This document shows positions 37,257 through 49,482 of a DNA stretch of 64,000 nucleotides, one piece after another. A program made the position numbers and the translations under genes. The stretch spans positions 47,408,645 to 47,472,644 of the forward strand of contig NC_088302.1 of the NCBI RefSeq assembly GCF_032854445.1. The letters run 5' to 3'. Numbering within the stretch: the stretch's first letter is position 1; the number at the start of each line of letters is the position of its first letter. A model generated the notes under the pieces. That model was not told the DNA's origin. It saw only the letters and a list, made by a program, of their open reading frames with translations, and did not search any database. The DNA comes from Liolophura sinensis (taxonomy: Eukaryota > Mollusca > Polyplacophora > Chitonida > Chitonidae).

Positions 37257-38134
37257 GATTTAACTATGTACCTATTTAACTATGCACCTATTTTCACAAA
37301 AAGATATTTTGTAAAGACGAAAATTTTTGTTTCTCTTTGTCACATTTTTTAATCAACATAAATGAATTGTTTGTTAACTGATAAAAACTCGTTTCCTTTC
37401 TACCCACTTTCACGCGTGTAGTCATCTCAGCAAAAGCTGTGATTTTCTGCGTGCCTTAATTTCGCAGGATTTTCCGAAAACACACTTTATGGGAAATGAC
37501 TACCAGGATATCAATGCAGCCATTATCGACACACTTTTTCTCCCAGGATGGGAATATAGTTACCTCAGCGGAGACGAATTTGTTTTTTGTAAAGAATAGC
37601 TTGCCAGAAAGCTTATCAAACCCTAAAGTAGACTTCAAGTTACGGATTTCCTGTTTCTGTTCAAAAGAGCACGGAATGAGCGATGGGAATTCTGAAATTC
37701 CTTTGGATGTTGACTGAATGAATCGATCGTCACGTGCTTGCTTGGTTACAGATTGAACACAACAATGAGTCTGCGACGCAATGTGGTTCGTGTGATCATA
37801 ACCTGCCGATACGGCGGCGTGCTTATAGCGATCGATGTTCATACTCAGCAGTCAACATGAGTTAAGCTTTAGATGCTCTCTTTTGTCCGGAAAATTTTTT
37901 ACTGGAGTTTCAGCAGAAATCTCCTCGACCGTTACTTTTTTGGAAAGAGCCAGGAGCGTTGATCGATCCGAATCTCCATCGGGCTGTGGAGACTGACAAG
38001 TTTGGGACTGCTACCATCTGTCCACGACCGCATCCCGATGTCTGTTGCCGACGATAAAACTACCCCTGGGAAGAAAGACGTCAAAGGCACTGAGCTATAG
38101 TTCTGACGGCTCCCACAGAGGTGACGCGAGTACC

Positions 38135-38189
38135 ATGGCTGTCAAGAAATTCCAGTGCTGTGCCCAGGTGTGCCTCTTACTGTCCTGCG
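38135..38189 (+). CDS. Candidate signal-peptide first exon of an unknown gene
   Basis: An ATG in a good context (taccatgg) starts MAVKKFQCCAQVCLLLSC, a basic N terminus followed by a short hydrophobic core. A near-ideal donor (gcg followed by gtaagt at 38190) leaves the exon in phase 1, as is usual for signal-peptide exons of secreted and receptor proteins. The 250 bases upstream are more GC-rich than average, like a 5' UTR. The in-frame open frame extends upstream to about 38045, so the true start could be earlier. No second exon was found in the window, so this is tentative. Confidence 0.3.
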
Positions 38190-38199
38190 GTAAGTTACA

Positions 38200-39920
38200 A
38201 TACCTCTCGTCGATGTGTTCTTATAGATTCTCCTTTATTTACCATGAAATCTGTTCTGGCTAACGAACGGTACTTAACTGTGTGGTTGAATTGGTATGGA
38301 TTGCCCTACCAACAGTTTCCTCTCGCCCCTTATAGATATCACGTCAACTTTTCCTCTCATTTTCACTAGTGCTCTTGTACCCGTCTCGCCTTACATTCGA
38401 TTTCCGTTATTTTCCGTAATAGAGTTTTCTCCATTGGATGTTTCGGTTTAGAAACCAGCTCCCTTGTCTTTGAAATACCAAGACGAAACAGGGCTGATGT
38501 TCAAGAAAGAGTGTATTATATAAACCCCACACCTGTTAGAGAATGGAATAGGCGGATTTTACCAGGAAGTATACACTGATTGCTGGTGCTAATTACAAGG
38601 TTATGATATACCAACAGACAACGTATGTACATGGAAGAGCTGTTGTTCCCATGAGGTTATAAACGTATTGCTTTATAAACATAGTTTGAATGTTTGTTAA
38701 GTGAACGTGTTGACCTGTTTGAAACCTGTATTGAGACTTACATGCGTTCACATTAATACACACCAGAGTTATGTGTTATAAAAAGTTTATTTTGCACAAG
38801 GAAACAATCTTGCACAAGTAAATTGTCGAACTGTTGGCTTAAAGATTCCTTAGGGAAGGCTCTTATCTTTCCGTAAATACCTACTGAGACATTCTGAGTG
38901 ACTCACTTTGCAAGGCAAAAAACTCTTTTCGTCTCGGAAGCTCCCGTATTATTGTCCTGTCATTAGAGGTATATCTAAATAATGCAGTGCTCCAACATAA
39001 ATCTTCCGCCATGTGGCAGAATTAGCCGCTTGGAATCGCTGCCTACCTGACTTTTTTGCCGATTCAGTGCTCGTCCCAGACAGGAGAATTATCTTTACTC
39101 CTCATCAGCTCGTTATTCGGACTAGGCTCTGGCTGAGTGAGGTGCCGTTTGGATCACCTTACAGCCACGACAGAAAACGCGCGGAGACGTTCGCTAATCA
39201 ATGGATCAACCGCGATCGGCGTGAAAAATTTATGTACGCGGAAACAATAAAATGACAATTACATGGTTAACCTAGTCAGAGTTCCACCTTTTCCAAACAG
39301 TATTCTTAACACGTGGTTTAGATAAGATAGGCATAAATCATGGTCGCTCCTCATTAATAGTGCTAATTCAATAGAATTCACCCTGGTTATTTCCTGCTTG
39401 GATGGGTCATGCGACAGCCGGCTTTCATTTCAAAATCTTAGGTCAGTGTAATCGTAGAAGCTAACCCAAACATAAGTGTGCCTGAGCTGAGCTACCTTTT
39501 GCATTCAAAGACAAATCAGCCCACGCTGGGAATACATAACCGCATTGTTTGGGATAAGGCTTCCTTGCCCGAATAAAAGACCAAAAGTATAGATGAAATA
39601 TACAAAGAAACCGAAAAAAAAAAGCCAGCAATATATCGCTACTGAGTGTAACCACAAAGCCTGCAAAGAAACTGAGAGCAGTTGATGTCTTTTAAGCGGC
39701 AGCGAATGGATGTTTGGTTTGAAAATTTACGTTAAATTCCATTTACGTAGTTCAATACAAGATTGGGATTTACAACTGAAAATGTTTACTTGTGTTCAGA
39801 GCTGTCTTCTGGAATCTTCTCCGCTCTACAGATGCAGGTGGCTTATTCTGTACGCATCCGATTGTCTGTTTTGCGTTCTTGAATAATCGTAAATCTACGT
39901 TTGCAAAGACAGCCATGTAT
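38200..39920. other. No gene recognised
   Basis: The plus-strand open frame 39013-39255 (80 codons, charged C terminus) has no family signature. No repeat noticed. Confidence 0.5.
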
Positions 39921-39927
39921 ATAAACG

Positions 39928-40940
39928 CCATGTGAACTGATTTCCATGTAACCCTTTTTGGTTACATTTACACCTTTGTGAACAACACCAGTTGGAGTGA
40001 ACTAGTTTTCATGTGACTATTTGTGATTACACTAAAATATTTTTGAATAACGCCAGTTGGAGTTAACTAATTTACATTATATTACATTATATTCAAACAT
40101 TTGTGAATAACACCAAATGGGAGTGAACTAGTTTTCATCTAACTATTTTATGTTACATTCACACATTTGTGAATAACGCCAGAGGAAGTGAACTAGTTTC
40201 CATGTAACCATTTTGGATTACATTCAAACATTTGTGAATAATGCCAAATGGGAGTGAACTAGTTTTCATGTAACTATTTTCATTACATTCACACATTTGT
40301 GAATAACACCAAATGGGAGTGAACTAGTTTTCATCTAACTATTTTATATTACATTCACACATTTGTGAATAGCGCCAGAGGAAGTGAACTAGTTTCCATG
40401 TAACCATTTTGGATTACATTCAAACATTTGTGAATAATGCCAAATGGGAGTGAACTAGTTTTCATGTAACTATTTTCATTACATTCACACATTTGTGAAT
40501 AACGCCAAATGGGAGTGAACTAGTTTTCATCTAACTATTTTATATTACATTCAAACATGTTGTGAATAATGCCAAATGGGAGTGAACTGGTTTTCATGTA
40601 ACTATTTTCTTTTACATTCACACATTTGTGAATAACGCCAGTGGGAGTTACTAGTTTCCAGATGACTATTTTTTATTACATCCACACATTTTTGAATAAC
40701 GCCAGTGGGAGTGTATTAGTTTCCAGGTAACTATATTTTTATTACATTCACACATTTGTGAAAAACGCCAGTGGGAGTGTCCTAGTGTTCGGGTAACTAT
40801 TTTTTATTACATTCACACATTTGTGAATAACGTTAGTGGGAGTGTACTTGTTTCCAGGTAACTATTTTTTATTACATTCACACGTTTGTGAATAACGCCA
40901 TTGGGAGTTTCCATGTAACTGTTGTTGATCACATTCACAA
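39928..40940 (+). repeat. About 63-bp minisatellite, roughly 16 units
   Basis: Units built on acatttgtgaataacgccaa, atgggagtgaactagttttc and atgtaactattttttattac. Unit length varies between about 60 and 66 bp. A two-unit block (aagtgaactagtttccatgt followed by aaatgggagtgaactagttt) is repeated within the array, so higher-order duplication has occurred. Confidence 0.95.
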
Positions 40941-40944
40941 ACTC

Positions 40945-43900
40945 GTGAAGACAATGTGTCGGATATGTTTGCCATCCTTCATCGTGTATATGAGATAATA
41001 TTTTTTACTATGAGATAATATTTTCATTTTATTTTAGTATCGCGGGTTTAAGACACAAAGTCAGAAAAAAATACCACATCACTTTTGTGCCGTACCTTGT
41101 TTTTTTTTACTCGGAGATGCCGTTCCTATGTATGGAGACATTTAGAGGGAATCCTATCCAGTAAATATTTGTTAACGAGCATGAGACACGTAGGAGTTCT
41201 CCCTCACAAGGTTTATGCTGTTATATTTCAAACTGCTCGACTTGGGATTGTCTCACATTCTGTCCATGAAGAATTTTTTTCTTGACCATGACAGAGTTTT
41301 GTCAGTTTGCTGAGCATCTGAGCTTGTCTTTCAGAAATAAGATCTTAACCTTGGGAAGTGTTGTCAAGGAGAATGACAGAAGATGTCACGCATTTTGTAA
41401 TCGGTTTGCTACATGCTGTACTAGACGGTACTTACACGACAGGTTTATGCTTCATTTATGGATAGAAGAGACGTTTGGGTGGATTCAAGGCATAGAGCGA
41501 GTCATTTACATGAATCCCCTCTGTCAAAGTAAGCTTTCGCCTCCTTTAGTCTTGATTAAAAATACACCATATCGGTCCCATGTTCAATACGTCTCACCTA
41601 CATATGAATGTGTGCAATGGCCATTTTTTTTAAAAAGCTTTTATCCATGTTACTGGGTTTAGTCTTTTTATTGTGTTTTAGGTTAACAAGATTTGCTTTG
41701 GATAGCTTTCGAAAGAGGAATCATTATTGTGAAAAAAAATGAAAAAATAAAAGACAATCCACCATTTATACGCGCTGGAAAAACTGGATTAAGAATTCAG
41801 AACCTGATATGACGAGGAGCAAAGTTGATTGTTGCTGCAATGATGGATGGGTTGATATTCTATGTGGTAATTTCCCACTTCCAAACATTTCCAAATTTTA
41901 GGCCGCTCTAAACAAGTATTTTGCAGTTGTTTTCGGCTGTTGAAAATATCTATTTTCTTGACGAGACATCACATTTAACCATTTTTCAAAAGTATATCGA
42001 TTATTTTCTTGTTTACTTTGAAAAATAAAACGTAACTGTCTGTCTAGGCAATTGCATTTCATCCATTTTCAGGACTTCTATAATATGTATACATGCTGGT
42101 AAGAACTGCGTTTACCCTTTTATATAAGCCAAACCAATACAGACACTCACAGAGTGTTGGCAACTGTCACCCTTCTATAGCCCATCTGGGTTGCTCAAGT
42201 TTTAAGACAAAATGCACTAACTAACGATTTGCGATGGAAGGGGATTAACTGTCTCTTTTGGGTTGGCTGAGATTTTCGGCTGACTGTGTACACTGTGAAG
42301 AGTTTGTGTTGACACACCGGTGTTTACTCGCAGAGCTGTATTGATCCTGTATGAGGAACATGACTGAATTCATTTCCAAGGCTGACTATGTAAACTTAGT
42401 CGTTTCACCTCGAGATGTAGGGTTGGTTTTTTTTTACCTTGTTCCGTCTTTTCTCAGGATTAGAGATGCATACCAAACAAACATTTCCCAGTAGATCTGC
42501 TTTAGGGCTTCTGCCCTTTCGTTTCCATCATTTCTCACTCCAGTCTTTTAAAAGGCAAAGGTGACATAATTTTTAAAAGCTAATTTTATATAGACATGAC
42601 AATTTTTCTCTGATTCAGTCTTACATTATTTTATGTGATTATATGAGATGTTCAATGTATAAGATCTTCTCATCCTTATATGTGATTGTTTGTAAGTATA
42701 TTACACCCAGTTCTGTGTTTTGATCCTTTTGTCCTTTTTTGTCCTTATTTTTAAATACATAGATATTTTATATGCTGTGGCCATATAACATTATGTATTT
42801 TGTAGTATAAGAACTATATTCTATGATATTGAAGACCAATGTATAAGAATTATATTCAGTTAATTTTAAATAGCTTTGTTTATAACATACTTAAAACGTG
42901 TCCATAATGTTTGTTTTGACTGTTTCGAAAATATCCGTCAATGTTTGTTTGACTTCATGTTCTCATTGCAATGGAAGCCATTTCCAGTCTCATCTTTTAA
43001 ACATGTTCTCTCCACGGCATGGCTGCAACATTGCCAAAGTTGCGTTAAGCTACAATCATTCATTCATTCATTTTTATGAAAGTATATATGTATATTGTTA
43101 TCCTTTAATTTTGATGTACATGTTTTCCCCCCTCCCTTTTGTGTGGTTTTAACATTGATATATATTTGTTTACCTAGTGATGTGGCTGTATATCATCATT
43201 TCATACTTTTATATATGATTGTTTATATGTCTTTTTAATCCATACCTGTTGTTGTATGTGGTCTTGTCATCCTTTTATTTGATTCATTAGATATATTTTT
43301 ATTGATATTTTGATATTTTTGTCTACGGTCTTTTTTCTTTACATATACACAGATTATATTTGGGTTATTTTATTTCTCTATTGATTCTTTTACTTTTCTT
43401 CATTGTCACGTGTTTTCTGTGGAACTCAAAACTGCGCCAGATTTATGGGTGGCAGAAATGCGAGATGTTAACAATAGAAACCATCATGCCGTGAGCTGGC
43501 TTTGAATCAGTGACTTCACTGGCAGATAAAAAACGCGTATGTTGTTCCCTTTATTTTAAACATACGAAACTAAATGCAAAATAGATCTCGATTTTACAGA
43601 ATTTGAGTGAAATATTAAGCTTCACACGTCGATCAGCTAGCTTAATTACTTTACTGGTTATTACATGATTGCCATGTCGCGATTAATTTTCGATGTTCTT
43701 CTTATATCAGCTGCAGCTCATTCCATTATGTGCGTCTTTTAGAGCTACCCATTCCCAGTGATTGGCATACTTTTCAGCGCGTGACGTTAATCCTCTCTTG
43801 AGGTTAGATTTACCACAAGACCAAACTGTCATGTTTTCATTATCACTGCGGATTACAACTCGAGCCACCGTGGCCATCCAGCAATTAGCTCTCCGTTTTT

Positions 43901-43990
43901 TTACGTGATTCCGTAAAGCAAACAAGCAGAGGATTGAACCGATTCTCTTTCTTCATTTCTGATGTAATGTAACACGATAGAGCTAATGAA
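40945..43990. other. No gene recognised; strongly T-rich on the plus strand
   Basis: Open frame 41282-41662 (+, 126 codons) shows no recognised family. From about 42590 to 43400 the plus strand is very T-rich with many tatat and ttttat stretches. Confidence 0.5.
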
Positions 43991-44007
43991 AAAATATAAA
44001 AAAAAAC

Positions 44008-44214
44008 ATGATATGTTTGCACTGCTTGGCCATAACGGTGCTATGTTTAATTTGTGCAGTCGACAGCAGCTTATCAGATGATTTTATACAAAATAAAAAC
44101 AACGAAGAGGCTACTGGCAAATTGTCATCTCATCGTGATTTGTTATGCTGTCAGCTGTACAGATTCTGCGTCTTAATTCAACCGATTGAGGGGAGGAAGT
44201 CTTACCCCATTTAA
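44008..44214 (+). CDS. Candidate small secreted cysteine-containing peptide precursor (68 aa)
   Basis: An ATG with A at -3 opens MICLHCLAITVLCLICAVDS, a convincing signal peptide (hydrophobic core, small residues before the likely cleavage site near residue 17-20). A polar spacer (SDDFIQNKNNEEATGK) follows, then a segment with three cysteines, LLCCQLYRFCVLIQPIEGRK. The GRK would be an amidation-plus-dibasic processing signal, as in neuropeptide precursors. The ORF ends at TAA 44212-44214. I do not recognise the family. Three cysteines is an odd number for a folded peptide, an AATAAA lies inside the ORF, and a single small ORF can arise by chance, so confidence is low. Confidence 0.3.
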   Translation: MICLHCLAITVLCLICAVDSSLSDDFIQNKNNEEATGKLSSHRDLLCCQLYRFCVLIQPIEGRKSYPI

Positions 44215-44639
44215 AACGCTGAACTTACAATAGCTAGGTTTGAGTTCAACCCCGGCCTTGGACAGGGAATTTGTGGATTTCCCCGTTCTCATTGTTCGAT
44301 GGTAGACAAACGGCGTTGATTGTCTTTCGTGTGTTCATCATAGTTTACACATTCAAAGGTTCGTTTAAGACCATTTGTCTTCCAATGATACAATGTGTAT
44401 ATCTGTACGTCACAAATGGGCAGGTTCGTCAGTTACTTGCCAGAGGTTGGTGGTTTACTCTCGCATTCCGATTTCCTACACCCATAAAACTGACCATTAT
44501 ATAGTATAAATGAAAAATTATTGATTGCATCGTTAAGGAATAATCAAAGAAAACAATGAAGCAAAGTGTTACCTTCCCTGGTCAGTGCGATGGCGATTCA
44601 AGCACTAATATGTTCCACTGTAAGCCCTAGTCCACTCGA

Positions 44640-44845
44640 GTGTCGCTCTTGTCGCGGTCGATCGGCCTTTGATCAGTGATGTCTTGGGATCAAATGCAAC
44701 CAAATCTTGTCCGCCTGCATCTTCAAGTCAGGGGGTTTACCGGGTATCTGACGAAGAACTCTGCTCTGTGTGCGCTCCTCGCCGTAATGCAAGTGAAATA
44801 TTCTTTGGCATAGCGTAAAATATCAGTCCATCAAGTCCATCAATC
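44640..44845 (+). mobile_element. Possible diverged SINE carrying the family 1 tail
   Basis: The 3' part cgccgtaatgcaagtgaaat, attctttggcatagcgtaaa resembles the family 1 tail module (cgccgtcgtataagtgaaat, attcttgagtacggcgtaaa). Upstream tgatcagtgatgtcttggga and caagtcagggggtttaccgg are weakly reminiscent of the body. Limits and identity are uncertain. Confidence 0.45.
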
Positions 44846-44929
44846 AGTCAGTGTGTTCCATCTAATCGCTTGGGTCACATGGCTCTACGAGGAACTGGCC
44901 CTTTTATGAAATATAGGACTGTATAGGTG

Positions 44930-45020
44930 GCTTGTGTTGTAAGTCGTTTGGTGGAATTGACCTTGCAATTATTGATCTGGAGCGTCCGTACTGGTTGACG
45001 GCTGGTTTACGAATGTCTGT
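44930..45020 (+). repeat. Dispersed repeat block, copy 2
   Basis: ttggtggaattgaccttgca, attattgatctggagcgtcc, tactggttgacggctggttt, acgaatgtctgttttgac match the block at 8095-8175 in order and spacing. Confidence 0.7.
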
Positions 45021-45024
45021 TTTG

Positions 45025-45915
45025 ACGCATAGGTTCTTCTTCTTCAAGTCGATTTTACGTAATGAAGAAAAGGGCCCAATATTATATAACTTTCCAAATT
45101 TCCTTTACGGTTATCCCCCTTTTTGTCTCCCCCCAGAGTTAAATTTTAACACATCTCATATGGTGGTAACATGTATTAATTCGTTCATTGTTTATTTTTA
45201 AATGTCACGATAAATGCTGGGATCATCAAGCTATGGACCACTTGCATTGTGTCTATTCCTGACAATGGGGAGGCGGCATATTTTTTAATACCCTGAGGTG
45301 GCGCTAGTGTGAAGCCGGACCTCGGGCCATTGTTACATCAAAAAATTTATTGTAACTCAACGTCTACAATGTTACATTGTTTTACTTTCTACTGTAACGT
45401 CGCTGTGTCCTTATTGCGACGTCATCATGATGAGCTGGGAAACGAAAGTTTGAAGTCAATACAATGGCGTCAAGGTTCTACTGCCGGACAACTGACAGTT
45501 CCCCATTATACATATTGTCAGACTAAAGACTATATTTCTTTATGGATCATAGACACACACTAACCGCGGCCTGGATCCAAGTTAGAAATACTTTCCTGCG
45601 GCTCGCGGTATTACAATCTCCGTCGCTTTTCCCTGATAAACTATTTCAACCTTGCCTGAGGAGACAGTGTGTGGTATATCGTGACAGCTGCTGATACCAT
45701 CAGCGTATTAGATTCGCTTTGGAGCAGCGCTCTCATAGTATATGGTTGTCTGATGCAGGACATTGCCTTAACGAGGCTTCTCTTCGCTCATTTGGCGACC
45801 CGCTCTGTATAATCTGGAAGCAAGGGTGACACGTACGCGGAAAATTCTGCAATTAATTAATATTTCACTAAGCTGTTTTAAGTAGTCATCGTCTTGTGTT
45901 TTATATTGTATTAGC
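45025..45915. other. No gene recognised
   Basis: Only short open frames (the longest 45309-45563, +), with no motif recognised. Confidence 0.55.
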
Positions 45916-45919
45916 CGTT

Positions 45920-46412
45920 AATTTATACCGTGTTAAGAACACCTATACCGTTGTTCGATAAATGAATAGGACTATTATACCGTTGTTCGATAAATGAATA
46001 GGACACTTACACTGTGTTCAAAAAATGAATAGAACAATTATACCGTGTATATAAAAATGAATAGGACACCTATTCTGTTATTCGATAATTGAATAGAACA
46101 GTTATACCGTGTTAAGGACACCTATACCGTTGTTCGATAAATGAATAGGACAAATATACTGTTGTTCGATAAATGAATAGGACATTTATACCGTTGTTCG
46201 ATACGTGTTCGATAAATGAATGGGACACTTAAACCGTTGTTCGATAAATGAATAAAGCACTTATATCGTGTTCGAAAAAAGAATAGAACAACTAAACCGT
46301 ATTTAAAAATGAATAGGACACCTATTCTGTTGTTCGATAAATGAATAGCACACTTATGCCGTGTTCAAAAAAATAAATCGGTTTATACCGTGTTCGTAAA
46401 ATAAATGGGACA
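45920..46412 (+). repeat. 32-bp minisatellite, about 14 units
   Basis: Units built on gaataggacacttataccgt and tgttcgataaat, with variants ending in gttcaaaaaatg and with acctattctg in place of acttataccg. Some units are truncated (for example near 46200). Confidence 0.95.
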
Positions 46413-46414
46413 TT

Positions 46415-47425
46415 TTTATGATGGAAACATGCAATCATGCAGATTCTAAGGCTAAAATTACATCGCTGACGCCTAATGTCATTTGTCTTTTATGGGGAAT
46501 AAAAGTTAAGGAAAAAGTGTCTTTGTCAAACAGGTAAAAAGAACTGACAGTGTTATAGTTTTACCCAAATGTGCAAAGTGTATTTCAGTATGGTTAATAT
46601 AACTGTAGCAGAACAAATTCCTTTGCCATGGGTGTTTGAAGAGTGCATGTTGTGGGCACAGAAATCAAATGTGAGCCGTGTCATTGGTAAGGTGCGCAAA
46701 GTTTGGGTAGTTGACGGTGCCTCACACATTGACTGAGAAGACAATGGCCTAGTTAGGGAAATCTCTTGAGCATGAGCATCAAGGAGAGTAATTTCCTGAC
46801 AAGACACTGTCACTTACGCTCAAGTCTTACCGTCGCATTGTTCACTTTTATTACATTACAGCTACAGTAACAGCCCAGAGAATAGCATGTTTGTTCAACT
46901 GATATCGTCTGCCATGCTGAGTTTGAGCATGATAAATTGAGCTTACCATGTCCAAACCGTAGTCTTGCTTGCTTTAAACGGAGTGAACAGTGAGAAACTA
47001 GGTCATGTCTTTATCACGTACTAATGGCATCACATCCGGGTAACTTAATTTAACTGGCACACAAACGCCTATTTTAGCCTCTCTTTAGGCTCTGCTGCAC
47101 ACGGACTCAAACTCATTGCTATTGTAATGGGATGAATCGAGGTAAATGCGTGGGAACCTGACCAAATGCTTTCCGAATTTCGACCACTGCACGAAAACAT
47201 GCCTATATGATACCGCCAGTGGGTGTTATTTTGAAATAGCCTCAACACGATTACTTTTAAAGTCTTGCCTCGCTGTTCGACGGCATAAGGCGGGTGTGTG
47301 GGTTACGTTGTTTTGGCGTTCCGAGTAAGACTACATTCATATGTATAGTGCATACACAACGGCTCATTCGGACATTCGTACACAGCCAGTTGCCATTAAA
47401 CAGATCGGGCAGACACTAGTAACAC
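46415..47425. other. No gene recognised
   Basis: Short open frames only (46553-46813 minus, 47146-47328 plus), without recognised features. Confidence 0.55.
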
Positions 47426-47429
47426 TGAT

Positions 47430-47580
47430 TTGTTTATTCATGCATATATTGAGTTGTTAATTAACACCATACTCAAAGAATTTCACTTATACGATGGCGC
47501 TCAGTGTTAATGGTGGAGAAAAATGGAGTGCCAGGCATAAATCTCCGACCTTTAGCAAGTTACTAGCAAAATTTCTCACA
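47430..47580 (-). mobile_element. SINE family 1 tail, inverted, old copy
   Basis: Plus-strand order: taacaccatactcaaagaat, ttcacttatacgatggcgct, cagtgttaatggtggag, ctccgacctttagcaagtta. The order and spacing match the reverse complement of the family 1 3' half, with many substitutions. Confidence 0.8.
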
Positions 47581-47584
47581 TTTA

Positions 47585-48870
47585 AAGTACAGATGTGTAC
47601 ACCATATTGGTGAAAGACAACTGGACTGCATAAACACCACTGATTTATTGTCACCAACGCGCCACAAGCAGGGTGCAGGGTGTCGACAATAACAAACACA
47701 CTCTCAGTACAAATTGTGAAAATCTGAAGAGGAAAAGAAAGTGAGAAATTAGCAAGTTCGGTGTCATAAAAAAGATTCCTACCATTTAAAATCGCGACAC
47801 GTTTTCGCCAATAAACACAAAATTGGAAGACCGTAATAATCACACATTTATGAAAATTATCGATATGAAATTATTCCAGTATAGCACAAGCAAAAATTGG
47901 GTGGCTCTGTGTAGTTGTCATGCGCATAATGTTCAGCTGTCATACATTTTGTAATTCAGGTTCGGCGCCGGGAAGCCAAAAATCCAGCGCAAATCAGACA
48001 TATGACAGATGGGAGGCAATACATCTTGTCGGCTTATAAATCATTTAGGAAAGAATAAGAGGAGAAAATCGCTCCTTGGAATTTGTTTTTCTCAACATTT
48101 GGCACTGATACTATAAACAGCAATTCGATTCTATATCGATAAAATCTTGTTTTTGTTCTAAGTCCTTTTCAGTGTTGACTCCATTAAAGATGATTTTGTA
48201 GACGTCTTATTTAAGCTGAAGCTATTATTTTTTCAGCTGGATTCCCATATGCATGAATACTCGGCCAAATTTTCTAGAATTTAAGATGACAGCTTTAATA
48301 ACAATAACCTTGCAAAAAAAAAGATAATAAGTTTTATTGTTCTTTAGAAAGTCGCTGTTTAGTACCTTTTTTATACAAATGTACTTAAAGTGTCTGATCT
48401 GGCTATAAAACATTGAATGAAGAACATGAACAAGGGTTGTTATATTATATGTATTACTGGACGTGAGAGGCGAATCTTATCATTTGAAGTCAATGCCACT
48501 ATGGAGCAAAAATAAGCACTATAAAGAACGATCATACGACATAACGTCACTTTCTATTATTGGTGGAATACTAGGCCTAGGGCCATCTAGAGTTTATCTA
48601 TTTTATCGCCCAATGTTATAGACGATGGCTGAATTTGAACAGGCGGTATTTGTCAGTGTAACATTCCTGGTTCCAATGATGGAAGATGGCTGACAGGTCA
48701 ATATGCTCCTACTTGTCTGTGATTCACAATAACTCCAACATCTTTAGATTTAGCATGTATTTATCAGGAAATCAAATGTCCTCAGTGTGGTTAATCCCTT
48801 ATGAAATTATAAAAGTAACGACTTGTGTAAGTTTTCAACAATAATCAATGTACACGACACGCGTCGCAAT
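47585..48870. other. No gene recognised
   Basis: AT-rich non-coding sequence. The minus-strand open frame 47487-47843 is partly the SINE at 47430-47580 read through. Confidence 0.55.
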
Positions 48871-48874
48871 GATA

Positions 48875-49060
48875 CAGGAGCATCTGTCACCAGTGCTCTC
48901 GCTTTGAGTTCAAGTCCAGCTCATGCTGGCTTCTGGCAGCAACCTGCAGACGGTCTTGTGTTTCCCCTGTGCGTTGCCCAGTTTCCATCCATCATAATGC
49001 TGGTAACCGTCGAATAAGAGGAATATTCTTGAGTACGGCGTAAAACGAAAGAAAGAAATT
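48875..49060 (+). mobile_element. SINE family 1, 5' truncated
   Basis: Contains gagttcaagtccagctcatg, ctggcttc, gcagcaacctgcagacggtc, catcataatgctggtaaccg, aagaggaatattcttgagta and cggcgtaaaacg, ending in an A-rich tail. The cggccgtacg module is deleted, as in some other copies here. Confidence 0.88.
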
Positions 49061-49143
49061 CAGTTTATTCAGTATCTAAGACCATGGATCTAAATATAGT
49101 TTAACAGACTTTTTCGATCATTTCGATCATTTATTCATTCCTT

Positions 49144-49482
49144 TTATATTATATATGCCATCAGTTTCTGTAGCAATCTATGCCGTATTTCTAAGGCTGC
49201 ATGAATGAACTTAATAAGAGCTTTCAAGACCGTTACATTCTTAGTAGACATGAGCATATTGAAACGACTTAGGTTTGTACTTTGAACAAATTTCTGCGGT
49301 AGCAGATTTGCACGCAGGCTCTCATAACAAGGACATACAAGGTAAAACACAAATAAAGTCCATACATAAATAAACATTAACGCGTCAATATTAACGTACA
49401 AGACACCAGCCTTGTAGAACCTGCAACGTAAACTGTAATCAACAGCGACACTTGGAGAAGAGGGAAACCTAACAGACTTCAA
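49144..49482 (-). pseudogene. Non-LTR retrotransposon (LINE) reverse transcriptase C-terminal remnant
   Basis: The minus-strand frame carries LVCPCYESLRANLLPQKF followed by FNMLMSTKNVTVLKALIKFI and a final helix HAALEIRHRL. This arrangement, a CPxY-like motif before LR, then a short helical segment with LMSTKN and a last A-L-R helix, is what I know from the extreme C terminus of LINE polyproteins in molluscs. The residues that should precede the motif (a DEFHF-like stretch) are scrambled, as by a frameshift. No RT catalytic domain or endonuclease is seen, so this is a dead 3' fragment. Confidence 0.65.

Noticed and set aside
41282-41662. 126-codon ORF as a gene
   Set aside because: No recognised domain or motif and no splice context; kept only as a note in the region entry.
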